Origin: Bacteroidales bacterium
Lineage (GTDB): Bacteria > Bacteroidota > Bacteroidia > Bacteroidales > VadinHA17
Length of the DNA: 64,000 bases
NCBI GenBank assembly: GCA_021371855.1
Contig: JAJFVL010000015.1
Location: 1 to 64,000 of the forward strand
Reading direction: 5' to 3'
Shown here: positions 35,273 through 44,815 of the stretch, one piece after another
Numbering within the stretch: the stretch's first letter is position 1
Layout of the letters: each line of letters begins with the position of its first letter
The notes under the pieces: generated by a model
Database searches by the model: none
Told to the model about the DNA's origin: nothing
What the model saw: the letters and a program-made list of their open reading frames with translations, nothing else
Position numbers and translations under genes: made by a program

Positions 35273-35346
35273 TGGAGATTGGGAGAATCGAACTCCCGAC
35301 CTTTTGACTGCCAGTCAAACGCTCTAGCCAACTGAGCTAAACCCCC
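35273..35346 (-). tRNA. tRNA-Ala (anticodon GGC)
   Basis: A 74-nt tRNA on the minus strand. The acceptor GGGGGTT pairs with AATCTCC and includes the G3-U70 wobble that defines alanine identity; discriminator A73. D arm TAGCTCAGTTGGCTAGAGC, anticodon loop CTGGCAG (anticodon GGC), T arm GGGAGTTCGATTCTCCC. CCA is not encoded. Confidence 0.97.
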
Positions 35347-35358
35347 GTACCGTGCCTG

Positions 35359-35366
35359 CAAATGTA
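35359..35366 (-). promoter_or_regulatory. -7 box of tRNA-Ala
   Basis: TACATTTG on the minus strand matches TAnnTTTG, 13 bases upstream of the tRNA 5' end. A TTTG at 35387-35384 lies 17 nt further up, close to the expected spacing. Confidence 0.65.
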
Positions 35367-35389
35367 AGAAAAAATTGAAAATTCAAATA

Positions 35390-35397
35390 TAGTTTTG
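35390..35397 (+). promoter_or_regulatory. Possible -7 box for the tonB gene
   Basis: TAGTTTTG matches TAnnTTTG but lies 173 bases before the tonB ATG and lacks a matching TTTG upstream. The DNA from here to 35569 carries no other feature I can name. Confidence 0.3.
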
Positions 35398-35569
35398 GTA
35401 AAAGAGTGCTATTTAGTAATTTTAGCGCAAGTAAAAAGACAAACTCGCTTTGTTGGCGATTGCTTATACAATTGGAATGGAGCTATTATTGAATTCAGAT
35501 TTAAGATTCTTTTTATTCCGGGGAGATGTTTCTTGCACTGATATTGGTTGGGAAGAAAAAGCATTATAA

Positions 35570-36364
35570 ATGAGTAAAAGTAAAAGAGAGACGCCGGATT
35601 TTGATGACTTGCTTTTTGAGAAAAGGAACAAAGACTATGGAGCATATCAGCTGCGAAAGAAATACAATTCTTCCGTTATTACCGGAATTATTCTTGCTTC
35701 ACTTCTGGTTAGCTCAGCTGTTGTGTTCCCATTCGTTCTTACTCCTCATTCCGAGCATGTCTTTAGTGGTGGCGTAAGATATGTACAGGTGAAAATGGAA
35801 AATCTGGAACCTCCCAAAGAGACAATGTTTGTGCCTCCTCCTCCGGCACCTCCGGAGGATTCACGGTTACAGGAAGTGGTAAAATATGTCCCCCCGGTTG
35901 TCGTTGATACTATTCCTTCGTTTATGACAACCCAGGCTACCGTCGATGAAATACTTGCTCAGTCAACAACAAACGATCAGGTTGGGATAGTAGGCGGAAA
36001 CGGCACAGGTGACGATCTTTTATCGGGGCAGGAGGGAATTGTGACTGATGAACCATTTTTTGTGGTTGAGGTTATGCCGTCATTTAAAGGTGGCGATATC
36101 AATAAATTCCGCGAATGGGTTCAGGTGCGGTGCAATTATCCTCAGGCTGCTATTGACAGAAAGATACAGGGAAGAGTATTTCTGACTTTTATTATTGAAC
36201 AGGACGGGAATGTCAGTAACGTTACCGTTGTAAAGGGAGTTGATCCTTTAATCGATAATGAAGCAGTAAAGACCATTCAGGCATCACCCAGATGGAAACC
36301 GGGATTGCAGAGGGGGCAGCCGGTGAGGGTAAGGTTTTCAATGTGGCTGAATTTTCGCCCCTGA
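35570..36364 (+). CDS. TonB-family energy transducer
   Basis: A 264-aa inner-membrane protein that passes proton-motive-force energy to TonB-dependent receptors such as SusC. A cytoplasmic N-terminus (DDLLFEKRNKDYGAYQLRK, typical of Bacteroidota TonB) is followed by a membrane helix at about 35-57 and a short proline run (FVPPPPAPPEDS, about 87-98). The C-terminal TonB domain spans about 170-262 (FREWVQVRCNYPQAAIDRKIQG, EAVKTIQASPRWKPGLQRGQ). exbB/exbD are not in the window. Followed by the lipoprotein and hflX genes on the same strand. Confidence 0.93.
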   Translation: MSKSKRETPDFDDLLFEKRNKDYGAYQLRKKYNSSVITGIILASLLVSSAVVFPFVLTPHSEHVFSGGVRYVQVKMENLEPPKETMFVPPPPAPPEDSRLQEVVKYVPPVVVDTIPSFMTTQATVDEILAQSTTNDQVGIVGGNGTGDDLLSGQEGIVTDEPFFVVEVMPSFKGGDINKFREWVQVRCNYPQAAIDRKIQGRVFLTFIIEQDGNVSNVTVVKGVDPLIDNEAVKTIQASPRWKPGLQRGQPVRVRFSMWLNFRP

Positions 36365-36456
36365 TGGTTTTGTATATTATTCCAGAGCTTGTTAAATGTA
36401 TTTTTTTCTTTAGGTTTTATTATCTTTATCTGGTTTAAATTTTAAATATTTTACTG

Positions 36457-37629
36457 ATGCAAAGAATTATACCCTTTATTCTAATCACAATCTTCATTCT
36501 GGCAGGATGTGGTTCTTCAAAAAAACAACTCCAGAAAGGTAATTACGACGCCGCTATTAATAAAGCTGTGGCTCAATTGAGAAAAGATCGGGGCGATACC
36601 AAGCAGATTGCGATCCTTGAACAATCTTATAGAGTGGCAAACGATCTCGACAATGAAAGGATACGTTTTCTGAAGATGGAAGGACGACCGGGAAACTGGG
36701 ACGAAATATTTCTGATATATAATGCATTGAATGCCAGACAATCACTTGTAAAAACAGTGACCCCGCTGAATAAAGAAGGAAGATCCGTTGATTTTCCATA
36801 TATTGATTATATACCTGAAATGGTCAACGCAAAACGAAAAGCGGCAGATTTTTATTATGCTCATGGTAACGAGTTGATGAAGAACAAATTAAAAGAATCT
36901 TACAGGCAGGCATATTTGGAATTCTTAAGAGCAAAAGAATATGTCGGCGATTATGAAGGGATAGATAATAAGATTCAGGAGGCAAGATATATGGGCATGA
37001 GCAGAGCTTTTGTTTCAATACAGAATAGTTCTGTTTTTAAATTCCCGGTTGAATTTGAACAGGATCTTCTGGAACTTGATCTGCCAAAACTGAATTCCGA
37101 ATGGGTTGAATATTTTACCCAGAATCTGAATGCAGATACCCAATATGATTATTTTGTCAATGTGAATATTAGAAATATTTTAGTTAGCCCTGACAGGACT
37201 ATACAACGCGATTCGGTTATTAAGAAAACTGTTGAGGATGGTTTTAAATATGTTTTTGATAAAAAAGGTAACGTAATGAAGGATTCCCTTGGGAACGATA
37301 TTAAGGAGAAAAAGTACAAAGATCTTCAATGTGCCCTTATTGAAACAATTCAGTCTAAAACATGCAATATCGAGGGGAGCATTGAAGTGATCCAGATGAA
37401 TCCGCAAAAAGTTCTCAAAAAGGATCCGATAGGAGCAGAGTCGGTTTTCGAAAATATTTCATCACGGCCTCTGGGTGATACTCAGGCTCTTAGCAAAGAG
37501 CAGCTTGAAAGAACGAAGACTGCAATTGTTCCTTTTCCTGCCGATATCGAAATGGTTGTAAGATGTTCTGAAACTCTCAAGCTGGCAATAAACAGAGCTA
37601 TGCAGAATAACAAAAGATATATTCTGTAA
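36457..37629 (+). CDS. Predicted lipoprotein, unknown function
   Basis: A 390-aa protein with a lipobox at Cys18 (ILAGC|GSSKK). The N-terminal half is helical and TPR-like (KGNYDAAINKAVAQLRKD, YRQAYLEFLRAKEYVGDYEG). The C-terminal half is beta-rich, with duplicated strand patterns (VNVNIRNILVSPDRTIQRD, IEGSIEVIQMNP). No named domain. Between tonB and hflX; an envelope scaffold role is only inferred. Confidence 0.65.
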   Translation: MQRIIPFILITIFILAGCGSSKKQLQKGNYDAAINKAVAQLRKDRGDTKQIAILEQSYRVANDLDNERIRFLKMEGRPGNWDEIFLIYNALNARQSLVKTVTPLNKEGRSVDFPYIDYIPEMVNAKRKAADFYYAHGNELMKNKLKESYRQAYLEFLRAKEYVGDYEGIDNKIQEARYMGMSRAFVSIQNSSVFKFPVEFEQDLLELDLPKLNSEWVEYFTQNLNADTQYDYFVNVNIRNILVSPDRTIQRDSVIKKTVEDGFKYVFDKKGNVMKDSLGNDIKEKKYKDLQCALIETIQSKTCNIEGSIEVIQMNPQKVLKKDPIGAESVFENISSRPLGDTQALSKEQLERTKTAIVPFPADIEMVVRCSETLKLAINRAMQNNKRYIL

Positions 37630-37683
37630 CGTGCCTATTGTGGAGATTTAAATTGATAATTTTAAAAGCACTGCGAATTTTTA

Positions 37684-38892
37684 ATGATCGATACCAATAA
37701 ACCCCTTGAAAGGGCTATCCTTATAGGAATAATCTATCCCGGGCAGGATGAAAGTGAAGTTGAAGATTTTCTTGAGGAGTTGTCGTTCCTTACTGAAACG
37801 GCAGGTGCAGAACCTCTGAAAAAGTTTATCCAGAAGCTTGATATCCCAAATCCACGTACATTTGTTGGCGCCGGAAAGATCGGGGAGATTGCATTATTTG
37901 TTCGGGAGAACAAAGTAGATTTGGCAATATTTGACGATGAACTGTCGCCCAGCCAACTTAGAAATATTGAAGATGCACTTGGCTGTCGCATTCTCGACAG
38001 GACAAATCTGATACTTGATATTTTTGCACGACGCGCTAGGACTTCTCATGCCAAAACCCAGGTAGAGCTGGCTCAGTATCAGTACCTTCTTCCACGGTTA
38101 ACTGGTTTGTGGACCCATCTTGAACGGCAGAGAGGTGGTATAGGCCTCAGGGGGCCGGGTGAAACCGAAATTGAAACCGACCGAAGAGTGATAAGGGATC
38201 GGATCGCATTGCTTAAAACACAATTGAAGAAGATAGATACTCAGATGTCTTCACAACGGAAGAACCGTGGAAAGATGGTTCGGGTGGCCCTTGTCGGATA
38301 TACTAATGTAGGGAAATCAACTATTATGAATCTCCTGAGCAAGTCGGATGTCTTTGCTGAAAATAAACTGTTTGCAACTCTTGACACTACTGTCCGGAAA
38401 GTTGTAATAGGTAACCTGCCGTTCCTGCTTTCAGATACTGTCGGATTTATACGTAAGTTACCCACTGATCTTGTAGAATCGTTCAAATCAACCCTTGATG
38501 AGGTCCGGGAGTCGGATCTGCTGGTGCACATAGTCGATATCTCACACAAAAATTTCGAAGAACAGATTGCAGTAGTCAATGAGACGTTGCGAGGGCTTGG
38601 AACATCCGATAAGCCAATGATAATGGTCTTTAATAAAATAGATGCCTTTAGCTATACCGCCAGGGATGAAGATGACCTTACTCCTGTTGTAAAGGAAAAC
38701 TATTCCTTGTCCGACCTGAAGAATACCTGGATGGCTTCGGACAAAAATCATCCGACTGTTTTCATCTCAGCGAAGAAAAAGGAAAATGTTGAAGAGCTTC
38801 GCAAGCTTCTTTACGAAGAGGTAAAAAAGATACATATCAGGAGATACCCTTATAACGAATTTCTTTACGATTTATCCTCATCTGACCTTTAA
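37684..38892 (+). CDS. hflX: GTPase HflX
   Basis: A 402-aa ribosome-associated GTPase that rescues or splits stalled ribosomes under stress. The N-terminal HflX domain contains TFVGAGKIGEIALFV, FDDELSPSQLRNIE, LILDIFARRARTSHAKTQVELAQ and the glycine-rich RGGIGLRGPGETEIETDRR. The G domain has G1 GYTNVGKST, G3 DTVGFIRKLP, G4 NKID and a G5-like SAKK. Complete and standard length. Confidence 0.97.
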   Translation: MIDTNKPLERAILIGIIYPGQDESEVEDFLEELSFLTETAGAEPLKKFIQKLDIPNPRTFVGAGKIGEIALFVRENKVDLAIFDDELSPSQLRNIEDALGCRILDRTNLILDIFARRARTSHAKTQVELAQYQYLLPRLTGLWTHLERQRGGIGLRGPGETEIETDRRVIRDRIALLKTQLKKIDTQMSSQRKNRGKMVRVALVGYTNVGKSTIMNLLSKSDVFAENKLFATLDTTVRKVVIGNLPFLLSDTVGFIRKLPTDLVESFKSTLDEVRESDLLVHIVDISHKNFEEQIAVVNETLRGLGTSDKPMIMVFNKIDAFSYTARDEDDLTPVVKENYSLSDLKNTWMASDKNHPTVFISAKKKENVEELRKLLYEEVKKIHIRRYPYNEFLYDLSSSDL

Positions 38893-38931
38893 AATCCTCC
38901 TCCCCTTAAATGAGGCTGTTGAAAAAATCCG

Positions 38932-39026
38932 CTGGCACTGATTTGCAATCTGTGCTAACGTTTATTCTAAATTTATGTTTACGAATTACAACCGGGCAGA
39001 AGGCACGGATTACAAATCCGTGCCAG
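38932..39026. repeat. Inverted pair of GCACGGATT hairpins (REP-like)
   Basis: Arms 38932-38955 and 39003-39026 are inverted copies (21 of 24 matching). The right copy itself folds into a perfect 9-bp hairpin, GCACGGATT/AATCCGTGC. It fills most of the 214-bp gap between the convergent hflX and asd genes. Such palindromes are typical dispersed extragenic repeats and may also act as a terminator. Confidence 0.75.
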
Positions 39027-39106
39027 CTCGTTTGTTTCTCTGTGCCACCTCTGCAGACCTCTGTGTAAGTTCTTTGAAGATTGAAACACAGGCCACGGAG
39101 AATGTT

Positions 39107-40096
39107 CTAATATAATTTATTAGCTGCCATGTATTCAGCAATCTGTATCGCATTGGTTGCAGCGCCTTTTCGTATATTGTCGGCTACTACCCAGATGTTC
39201 AGGCATTTTTTCTTCGAATGGTCTCTTCTTATTCTTCCTACAAATACTTCATCCCTGTTATACGAGAGGATAGGCATAGGATATTTGTGTTCGGCAGGAT
39301 TATCATAAACAACAACTCCGGGGAACTCACCGAGAAGCTTTTTTACTTCGTCGATATCGAAATCATTCTCAAACTCAATGTTTACAGCTTCTGAATGACC
39401 TCCTACAACAGGGATCCTGGCCACGGTGGCAGTTACCTGAATAGTCTGATCTTCAAGTATTTTACGTGTCTCGTCGACAAGTTTCTGCTCTTCTGTCGTA
39501 TAGTCGTCGGGCTGGAATGTCCCTCCGAAGGGAAAACAGTTCAGATCAATCTGATATGGATAAGCCATCTCCCCTTTAATACCCTTTCTTTCATTTTCCA
39601 TCTGGGTAACCGCTTTCACTCCTGTGCCGGTTACTGACTGATATGTTGCTATAACAAGACGTTTGATTTTATATTTCCTGTGCAGCGGGGCTAAAGCCAT
39701 AACCATTTGTATAGTTGAACAGTTGGGATTAGCAATTATCCTGTCACCTTTTTTTATTACGTGGCTATTTATCTCGGGAACAATCAAAGGAACATTCTCA
39801 AACATGCGCCAGTACGAAGAATTATCAATTACCACAGTTCCGTTTTTTGCGAAAACAGGAGCCCATTCTTTTGATGTACTTGCACCTGCGGAGAAAATTG
39901 CAAACTCGGGTTTGGCATTTACTGCATCCATGACGCTTACTACCTTAACAGCCTTCCCTTTAAACAGAAGCTCTTTGCCAACCGACCGCTCTGAAGCGGC
40001 AGGTATCAGTTGTGATACAGGAAAATTTCTTTCCTCAAGTACTTTGATCATTGTTCGTCCGACCATCCCGGTAGCTCCTACAACAGCTGTTTTCAT
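39107..40096 (-). CDS. asd: Aspartate-semialdehyde dehydrogenase
   Basis: NADPH-dependent reduction of aspartyl phosphate to aspartate semialdehyde, feeding lysine/DAP, threonine and methionine synthesis. The start at 40096 (MKTAVVGATGMVGRTMIKVL) gives the Rossmann motif at the N-terminus; the longer frame to 40198 is not family-like. Catalytic Cys is in ANPNCSTIQMV; substrate-binding GTGVKAVTQMENE and VVGGHSEAVNIEFE (catalytic His) are intact. About 329 aa, normal. Divergent from the large lamin-tail-domain gene. Confidence 0.96.
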   Translation of the reverse strand: MKTAVVGATGMVGRTMIKVLEERNFPVSQLIPAASERSVGKELLFKGKAVKVVSVMDAVNAKPEFAIFSAGASTSKEWAPVFAKNGTVVIDNSSYWRMFENVPLIVPEINSHVIKKGDRIIANPNCSTIQMVMALAPLHRKYKIKRLVIATYQSVTGTGVKAVTQMENERKGIKGEMAYPYQIDLNCFPFGGTFQPDDYTTEEQKLVDETRKILEDQTIQVTATVARIPVVGGHSEAVNIEFENDFDIDEVKKLLGEFPGVVVYDNPAEHKYPMPILSYNRDEVFVGRIRRDHSKKKCLNIWVVADNIRKGAATNAIQIAEYMAANKLY

Positions 40097-40162
40097 AGTT
40101 ATTTGTTTGGAATAATTTAAGTTAATAATTAAATTTACTTTAAAATTGACATTAAAAACCGT

Positions 40163-40170
40163 CAAAATTA
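40163..40170 (-). promoter_or_regulatory. Possible -7 box of asd
   Basis: TAATTTTG on the minus strand fits TAnnTTTG and lies 66 bases upstream of the asd ATG; no clear -33 element. Confidence 0.4.
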
Positions 40171-40196
40171 ACTTTTTTTTCAATTCGTCCCGCTGC

Positions 40197-42815
40197 ATGA
40201 AAAAAGTTATTTTACTGGCTTTATTAATGCCTTATATGGCATTTGGCCAAATTGTGGAAAATTTCGAATCGGGTAATATTGAAAACTGGATGCAAAGTAC
40301 TGAAAGTGTATGGATTGCTGATACCGCAGCTTGCATTTCAGGGGTATATTCATTGCACCACTCCTATGATAATCCCGATTCAGGAACAGACCGGATAGGG
40401 TTAAGAATTAGAAACCTGTATCCGTCAATGGGAATTGTAAGATGGTCTTTTCTTCTAAGACATGGTTATGATCCCTCCTCTTCAAATAATTGGGCAGTAT
40501 TCCTGATGTCCGATTCTGAACCCGGAGCAATGTCGCCTGATGGGAGCACAAACGGATTCGCCATTGGAGTCAACCTGACAGGATATGATGATACTCTTCG
40601 CCTGTGGAAAGTGAAGGGGAAAGCAATTATACCAGTGGTCAATTGCCGGATAAACTGGCAGACCGAAATCGGTATGGCAGATGCAGTAAAAGTAAATATT
40701 GAAAGAACGCAGGAAGGAATATGGTCAGTTTCAGTTTTACGTCGGGATGGAACTTCTTTCACAACAATAACAGGGATTGATACGGAGTTATTTAGTTCTG
40801 AATGGTTTGGGATCTTTTATAAGTATTCAGCAACCCGCGACAGGCTCTTATGGATAGATGATATAACTATTGACGGGACTTTTTATGAAGACATTGAAAT
40901 TCCGGTAGTAAAAAATTGTGAGGTATCGGGAAAGAATTCATTGGACATCACTCTCAATGAACAAATTATTGATGAATTGCTGGTGCCTGGCAATTTTTCA
41001 GTAAATGGTGGGGATAACAAGTCAATATCTATACAAAACAAGAATTCTCTGACCTATACTGTTGAATTTGCGGGCGATTTTAATAATAAATTATTGAATA
41101 CATTAATAATCAATAAACTATGCGACAAGGCCGGAAATTGTTCCTCAGATATTCATGTTCCGTTTACACCTGTCTGGGCAGATCGGGGCGACATTGTAAT
41201 TTCCGAAATAATGGCCGATCCTTTTCCTGTGATCTCCCTTCCCGGCGAAGAATATATTGAAATAACCAACAGAACCAATTATTCATATAACCTGAGAAAC
41301 TGGATACTCTTATGCGGAAGCCAGAGTTGCTTTTTCCCGGAAATTAGGATCAATCCTTATGAGATAATGATAATCTGTTCTTCGGAGGATACCTTAGTTT
41401 TTGCAGAATTCGGAAGAGCGGAAGGACTAAAGCAGTTTCCGTCCATGACTGACAGAGGTAATATCATCTGTTTGTCAGACAGTTCCGGAACTTTGATTAC
41501 CGGAGTGGATTATTCCTCAGATTGGCATAGTGATGAATTAAAATCGGGAGGAGGCTGGTCTCTGGAGATGATAGATCTGCAATTCCCTTTTTATATTGAA
41601 GGGAACTGGACCTCATCTTCATCAAGGAAAGGCGGAACTCCGGGAGGAGTTAATTCTGTTGCGCGACATAATCCGGATATCTCTTTCTATGGAGTTCAGA
41701 ATGTATTTTCTGACGACAGCATTAATGTTACAATCACCTTCTCAGAACCGGTTTTTTGTCTTACTGAAAATATTAAAAACATTGATATAGGAGGGACTCC
41801 TATAGTAAATGTTTATCCGGCCGACCCGCTTTTTCGTGAGTTTCTTGTTAAACCGGCCAAACCTCTTGCAGCAGGAGTCATTTACCAATGTAATATCTCA
41901 AGGGATATAAAAGACTTCGCCGGGAATGACCTTCAGACCGGCACATTTGAATTTGGTCTTACAGAACCCTCCGTGGAAGGTGATATCTTGTTTAATGAAC
42001 TTCTTTTTAATCCTTTGCCGGGAGACCCTGATTATATAGAATTGTTCAACTGTTCAGATAAAGTTATTGATGCCTCCCGGTTGCAGCTTGTCTCTGTTAA
42101 TGATGTTGACGGAGATACTTCCGGGATCTGTGTGGTGTCGGGTGAAAAGAGATGCATAAAACCCGGGTCATATTATGCCATAACCACTTCAGGAGAAAAA
42201 ATTTCGGACAGATATTTTTCCGCGGATCCGGAAAATATTTTTGAGACAGCTTCTCTTCCGTCTATGTCTGACAAAGAGGGGCATCTGATTCTTTATAACA
42301 GGGAACTTGAAAAGCTTGATGAGGTTTATTATAACGAAAATATGCATTATTCTCTTTTATCCCGATTCGAAGGTGTGGCTCTTGAAAAAACGGGGCCGCT
42401 TAATAAGTCTGAAGATGCGGAGAACTGGCATTCCGCTTTGGAAAGTAAAGGTTGGGGTACACCGGGAGCTCCGAATTCGGTATTTCCCGATCTGCCTCCG
42501 GCTTCTGACAAAGTGGTATTTTCCTCAACCAGGATTACACCTGATGGTGACGGATTTGAGGATAACCTTGTTATCAGGCTCAGTTTAAAAGGTAATGATA
42601 ATGTTATTTCAGCAACGGTTTTTGATGAGGCAGGAGATTATATCAGAAAAATTGCTTCAAATCTTTTAACCGGAACTGATGCAACCCTCATCTGGGATGG
42701 AACAACAGATGATGGTTCTCTTGCAGATCCCGGGATTTACATTGTCTTTATCACACTATTTGACGATACCGGCGAAACAGAAAAGTGGAAAAAAGTATGT
42801 ACGGTTTTAAGATAG
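40197..42815 (+). CDS. Large secreted protein with two lamin-tail domains and FlgD-like C-terminus
   Basis: About 872 aa from the ATG at 40197 (MKKVILLALLMPYMAFGQ signal peptide). The N-terminal region of about 220 aa is lectin/jelly-roll-like (FESGNIENWMQS, WIDDITIDGTFYED). Then comes a lamin-tail-like domain (GDIVISEIMADPFP, GEEYIEITNRTNYSYNLRNW), an Ig/CopC-like segment, and a second lamin-tail domain (GDILFNELLFNPLPGDPDYIELFN). The C-terminal module (ITPDGDGFEDNLVIRL, GIYIVFITLFDD) is FlgD-Ig/gliding-motility-like, a place where type IX secretion signals are often found in Bacteroidota. Cell-surface or structural role inferred. Confidence 0.75.
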   Translation: MKKVILLALLMPYMAFGQIVENFESGNIENWMQSTESVWIADTAACISGVYSLHHSYDNPDSGTDRIGLRIRNLYPSMGIVRWSFLLRHGYDPSSSNNWAVFLMSDSEPGAMSPDGSTNGFAIGVNLTGYDDTLRLWKVKGKAIIPVVNCRINWQTEIGMADAVKVNIERTQEGIWSVSVLRRDGTSFTTITGIDTELFSSEWFGIFYKYSATRDRLLWIDDITIDGTFYEDIEIPVVKNCEVSGKNSLDITLNEQIIDELLVPGNFSVNGGDNKSISIQNKNSLTYTVEFAGDFNNKLLNTLIINKLCDKAGNCSSDIHVPFTPVWADRGDIVISEIMADPFPVISLPGEEYIEITNRTNYSYNLRNWILLCGSQSCFFPEIRINPYEIMIICSSEDTLVFAEFGRAEGLKQFPSMTDRGNIICLSDSSGTLITGVDYSSDWHSDELKSGGGWSLEMIDLQFPFYIEGNWTSSSSRKGGTPGGVNSVARHNPDISFYGVQNVFSDDSINVTITFSEPVFCLTENIKNIDIGGTPIVNVYPADPLFREFLVKPAKPLAAGVIYQCNISRDIKDFAGNDLQTGTFEFGLTEPSVEGDILFNELLFNPLPGDPDYIELFNCSDKVIDASRLQLVSVNDVDGDTSGICVVSGEKRCIKPGSYYAITTSGEKISDRYFSADPENIFETASLPSMSDKEGHLILYNRELEKLDEVYYNENMHYSLLSRFEGVALEKTGPLNKSEDAENWHSALESKGWGTPGAPNSVFPDLPPASDKVVFSSTRITPDGDGFEDNLVIRLSLKGNDNVISATVFDEAGDYIRKIASNLLTGTDATLIWDGTTDDGSLADPGIYIVFITLFDDTGETEKWKKVCTVLR

Positions 42816-42820
42816 AATTC

Positions 42821-43630
42821 TTACAAAGACGAAATCATTTCTGTCATTATGGTTGTCATCAGCGACTCAGTCCTGGCAGCATGGTACTGTACCGATTCAT
42901 GTGTTGTATACTCAATTTTACCTTCAACACCAAGATCTGTAATAATACTGACTGCAAAACATGGCATTTTCATGTGATGGGCAATGATAACCTCAGGAGT
43001 TGTTGACATTCCTACTGCATCAGCTCCGATAACTCTGAAATAACGGTATTCTGAAGGTGTTTCAAAAGTTGGTCCGGATGTAGACAGATAAATCCCTTTA
43101 TGAATCCTGATGTTATGTTTTTGAGCGATGAGTAAAGCTTTGTCAATAAGGTCCCTGTTGTAAACTTCGCTCATGTCTGGAAATCTGGGTCCAATGCGAT
43201 CATCGTTCTGTCCAATCAATGGATTCGGAAGGAGATTAATATGGTCGGTAATAATCATTATATCGCCGATCCGGAAAGATGGATTCAGACCTCCTGCAGC
43301 ATTGGAAAGGAAAAGGCATTTAATGCCCAGATATTTTAGAACTCTTACCGGTAAAGCAATCTGTCCCGGGCCATATCCTTCGTAATAGTGAAACCTGCCT
43401 TTCATTGCGACAATTTTTTTACTGCCAAAGTCGCCGAAGATAAGTTTCCCGTCATGTCCTTCAACTGTTGAGACAGGGAAGTTGGGGATATCTTTATAAT
43501 CTATTTCAATACGGTTTTCAATTTTTTCAGTCAATCCACCCAGCCCTGTACCAAGTACAATTCCTGCATCAGGATTTATTATTCCTTTTGCTTTCAGAAA
43601 CTCTGTTGTTTCGTTTATTCTTTCTAACAT
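42821..43630 (-). CDS. punA: Purine nucleoside phosphorylase
   Basis: A trimeric PNP of about 269 aa that cleaves inosine/guanosine with phosphate in purine salvage. Motifs: IVLGTGLGGLTEKI, VEGHDGKLIFGDFG, MKGRFHYYEGYGPGQIALPVR, LFLSNAAGGLNPSFRIGDIM, the base-binding SGPTFETPSEYR, IGADAVGMSTTPEVIIAHH and the late VSIITDLG. Start at 43630 (MLERINETTEFLK; 43636 also possible). Its 5' end overlaps the lpxK reading frame by about 60 bases, an unusually deep overlap. Confidence 0.94.
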   Translation of the reverse strand: MLERINETTEFLKAKGIINPDAGIVLGTGLGGLTEKIENRIEIDYKDIPNFPVSTVEGHDGKLIFGDFGSKKIVAMKGRFHYYEGYGPGQIALPVRVLKYLGIKCLFLSNAAGGLNPSFRIGDIMIITDHINLLPNPLIGQNDDRIGPRFPDMSEVYNRDLIDKALLIAQKHNIRIHKGIYLSTSGPTFETPSEYRYFRVIGADAVGMSTTPEVIIAHHMKMPCFAVSIITDLGVEGKIEYTTHESVQYHAARTESLMTTIMTEMISSL

Positions 43631-44687
43631 AATCAATTATCAGATTATCAAATTCATCCTTGTCGTCATGTAAAAATTTTATTCCAACGGGAATATAATA
43701 AAATACCGATCTGTACAGTTCGGCAATATTAGCAAATTCCCTCAACCTCACAGCATCCTTTTCTGTTGTAAAAAGATACTTTAACGGAGATTTCAGATTC
43801 TTATAAGACGTTAAAATATTTTCAATATCTTTTTCTTTAAAATTATAATGATCGGGGAAAGAAAGATGGATTATTTCCCCTGCGATTTTTTGAAGATATT
43901 CTTTAAGTGGAGCAGGATTTGCTATCCCCGTTATCAGTACAATTCCACAGTCAGTACACACCGACAGATCTAAAGGAGTCTTCTCCTTTCCTGGGTCTTC
44001 AAACAGTGGAACAGGCATTTTATATGCAAGTGAAGTAAAATAAAGATTCTGATAAGGCGCCTTGTCAACTTCTTTTGCAATAAGCCTTCTCTGAATTGGG
44101 GGGATGTTTTCAGGCGATTTGGTAATCAGAATAATATCAGCTCTTCGCATATTACTTATATGTTCTCTAAGATTCCCATATGGCAACATATGATCCCTTG
44201 TAAACGGTCTTTCGAAGTCTGAAAGCAGGATTGAATAACCGGGTGTTATACTTCTGTGCTGGAAACCATCATCAAGTATTATAACATCTGTATCAGGTTT
44301 TTCTTGTAAAATCATTTTGACTCCATGAACCCGGTTTCGGTCTACTGTAACGAGCACATCAGGATATTTCCGGGATATCTGCATCGGTTCATCTCCAATT
44401 TCACTTACATTCGATGATGGTGAGGCGATTCTGAAACCATGGGTTTTCCTTTTATAACCCCTGCTTAAAGTGGCAACCCTGAAGTTTTCTCTGAGCAAGC
44501 CTGCGAGGTATTCTGTATGAGGGGTTTTGCCTGTTCCTCCAACGGTTATATTACCAACGCATATAACAGGAAGATGAAACTCCACGGTTGAAAAGATACC
44601 AGTATTATAAAGAAAATTCCTGATACCGGTAATTATTCCATAAATCAGAGAAACAGGATACAGAAGAATATTTTTACGGTTCTCCAT
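43569..44687 (-). CDS. lpxK: Tetraacyldisaccharide 4'-kinase (lipid A)
   Basis: A 372-aa inner-membrane-associated kinase that adds the 4' phosphate to lipid A precursor. N-terminal membrane-associated segment, then P-loop VICVGNITVGGTGKTPHTEYL, LSRGYKRKTHGF, GDEPMQISRKYPDVLVTVDRNR, DVIILDDGFQHR and ADIILITKSPE. The C-terminus (FYYIPVGIKFLHDDKDEFDNLI) is followed by a short basic extension (RKNKRNNRVSESKRNNKS) that lies within the punA start region. Confidence 0.95.
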   Translation of the reverse strand: MENRKNILLYPVSLIYGIITGIRNFLYNTGIFSTVEFHLPVICVGNITVGGTGKTPHTEYLAGLLRENFRVATLSRGYKRKTHGFRIASPSSNVSEIGDEPMQISRKYPDVLVTVDRNRVHGVKMILQEKPDTDVIILDDGFQHRSITPGYSILLSDFERPFTRDHMLPYGNLREHISNMRRADIILITKSPENIPPIQRRLIAKEVDKAPYQNLYFTSLAYKMPVPLFEDPGKEKTPLDLSVCTDCGIVLITGIANPAPLKEYLQKIAGEIIHLSFPDHYNFKEKDIENILTSYKNLKSPLKYLFTTEKDAVRLREFANIAELYRSVFYYIPVGIKFLHDDKDEFDNLIIDYVRKNKRNNRVSESKRNNKS

Positions 44688-44815
44688 ATATATTTAAGTC
44701 AGTGCCAGAAGTGCCCGGAGTTTGGAGTTATTGTAATATTTATAACAAAAAAAACTTCTATAAATTTTAAGTACTCCACACTTTAGCTTACTCCAAGTAC
44801 TTTTGTATTAGTATA

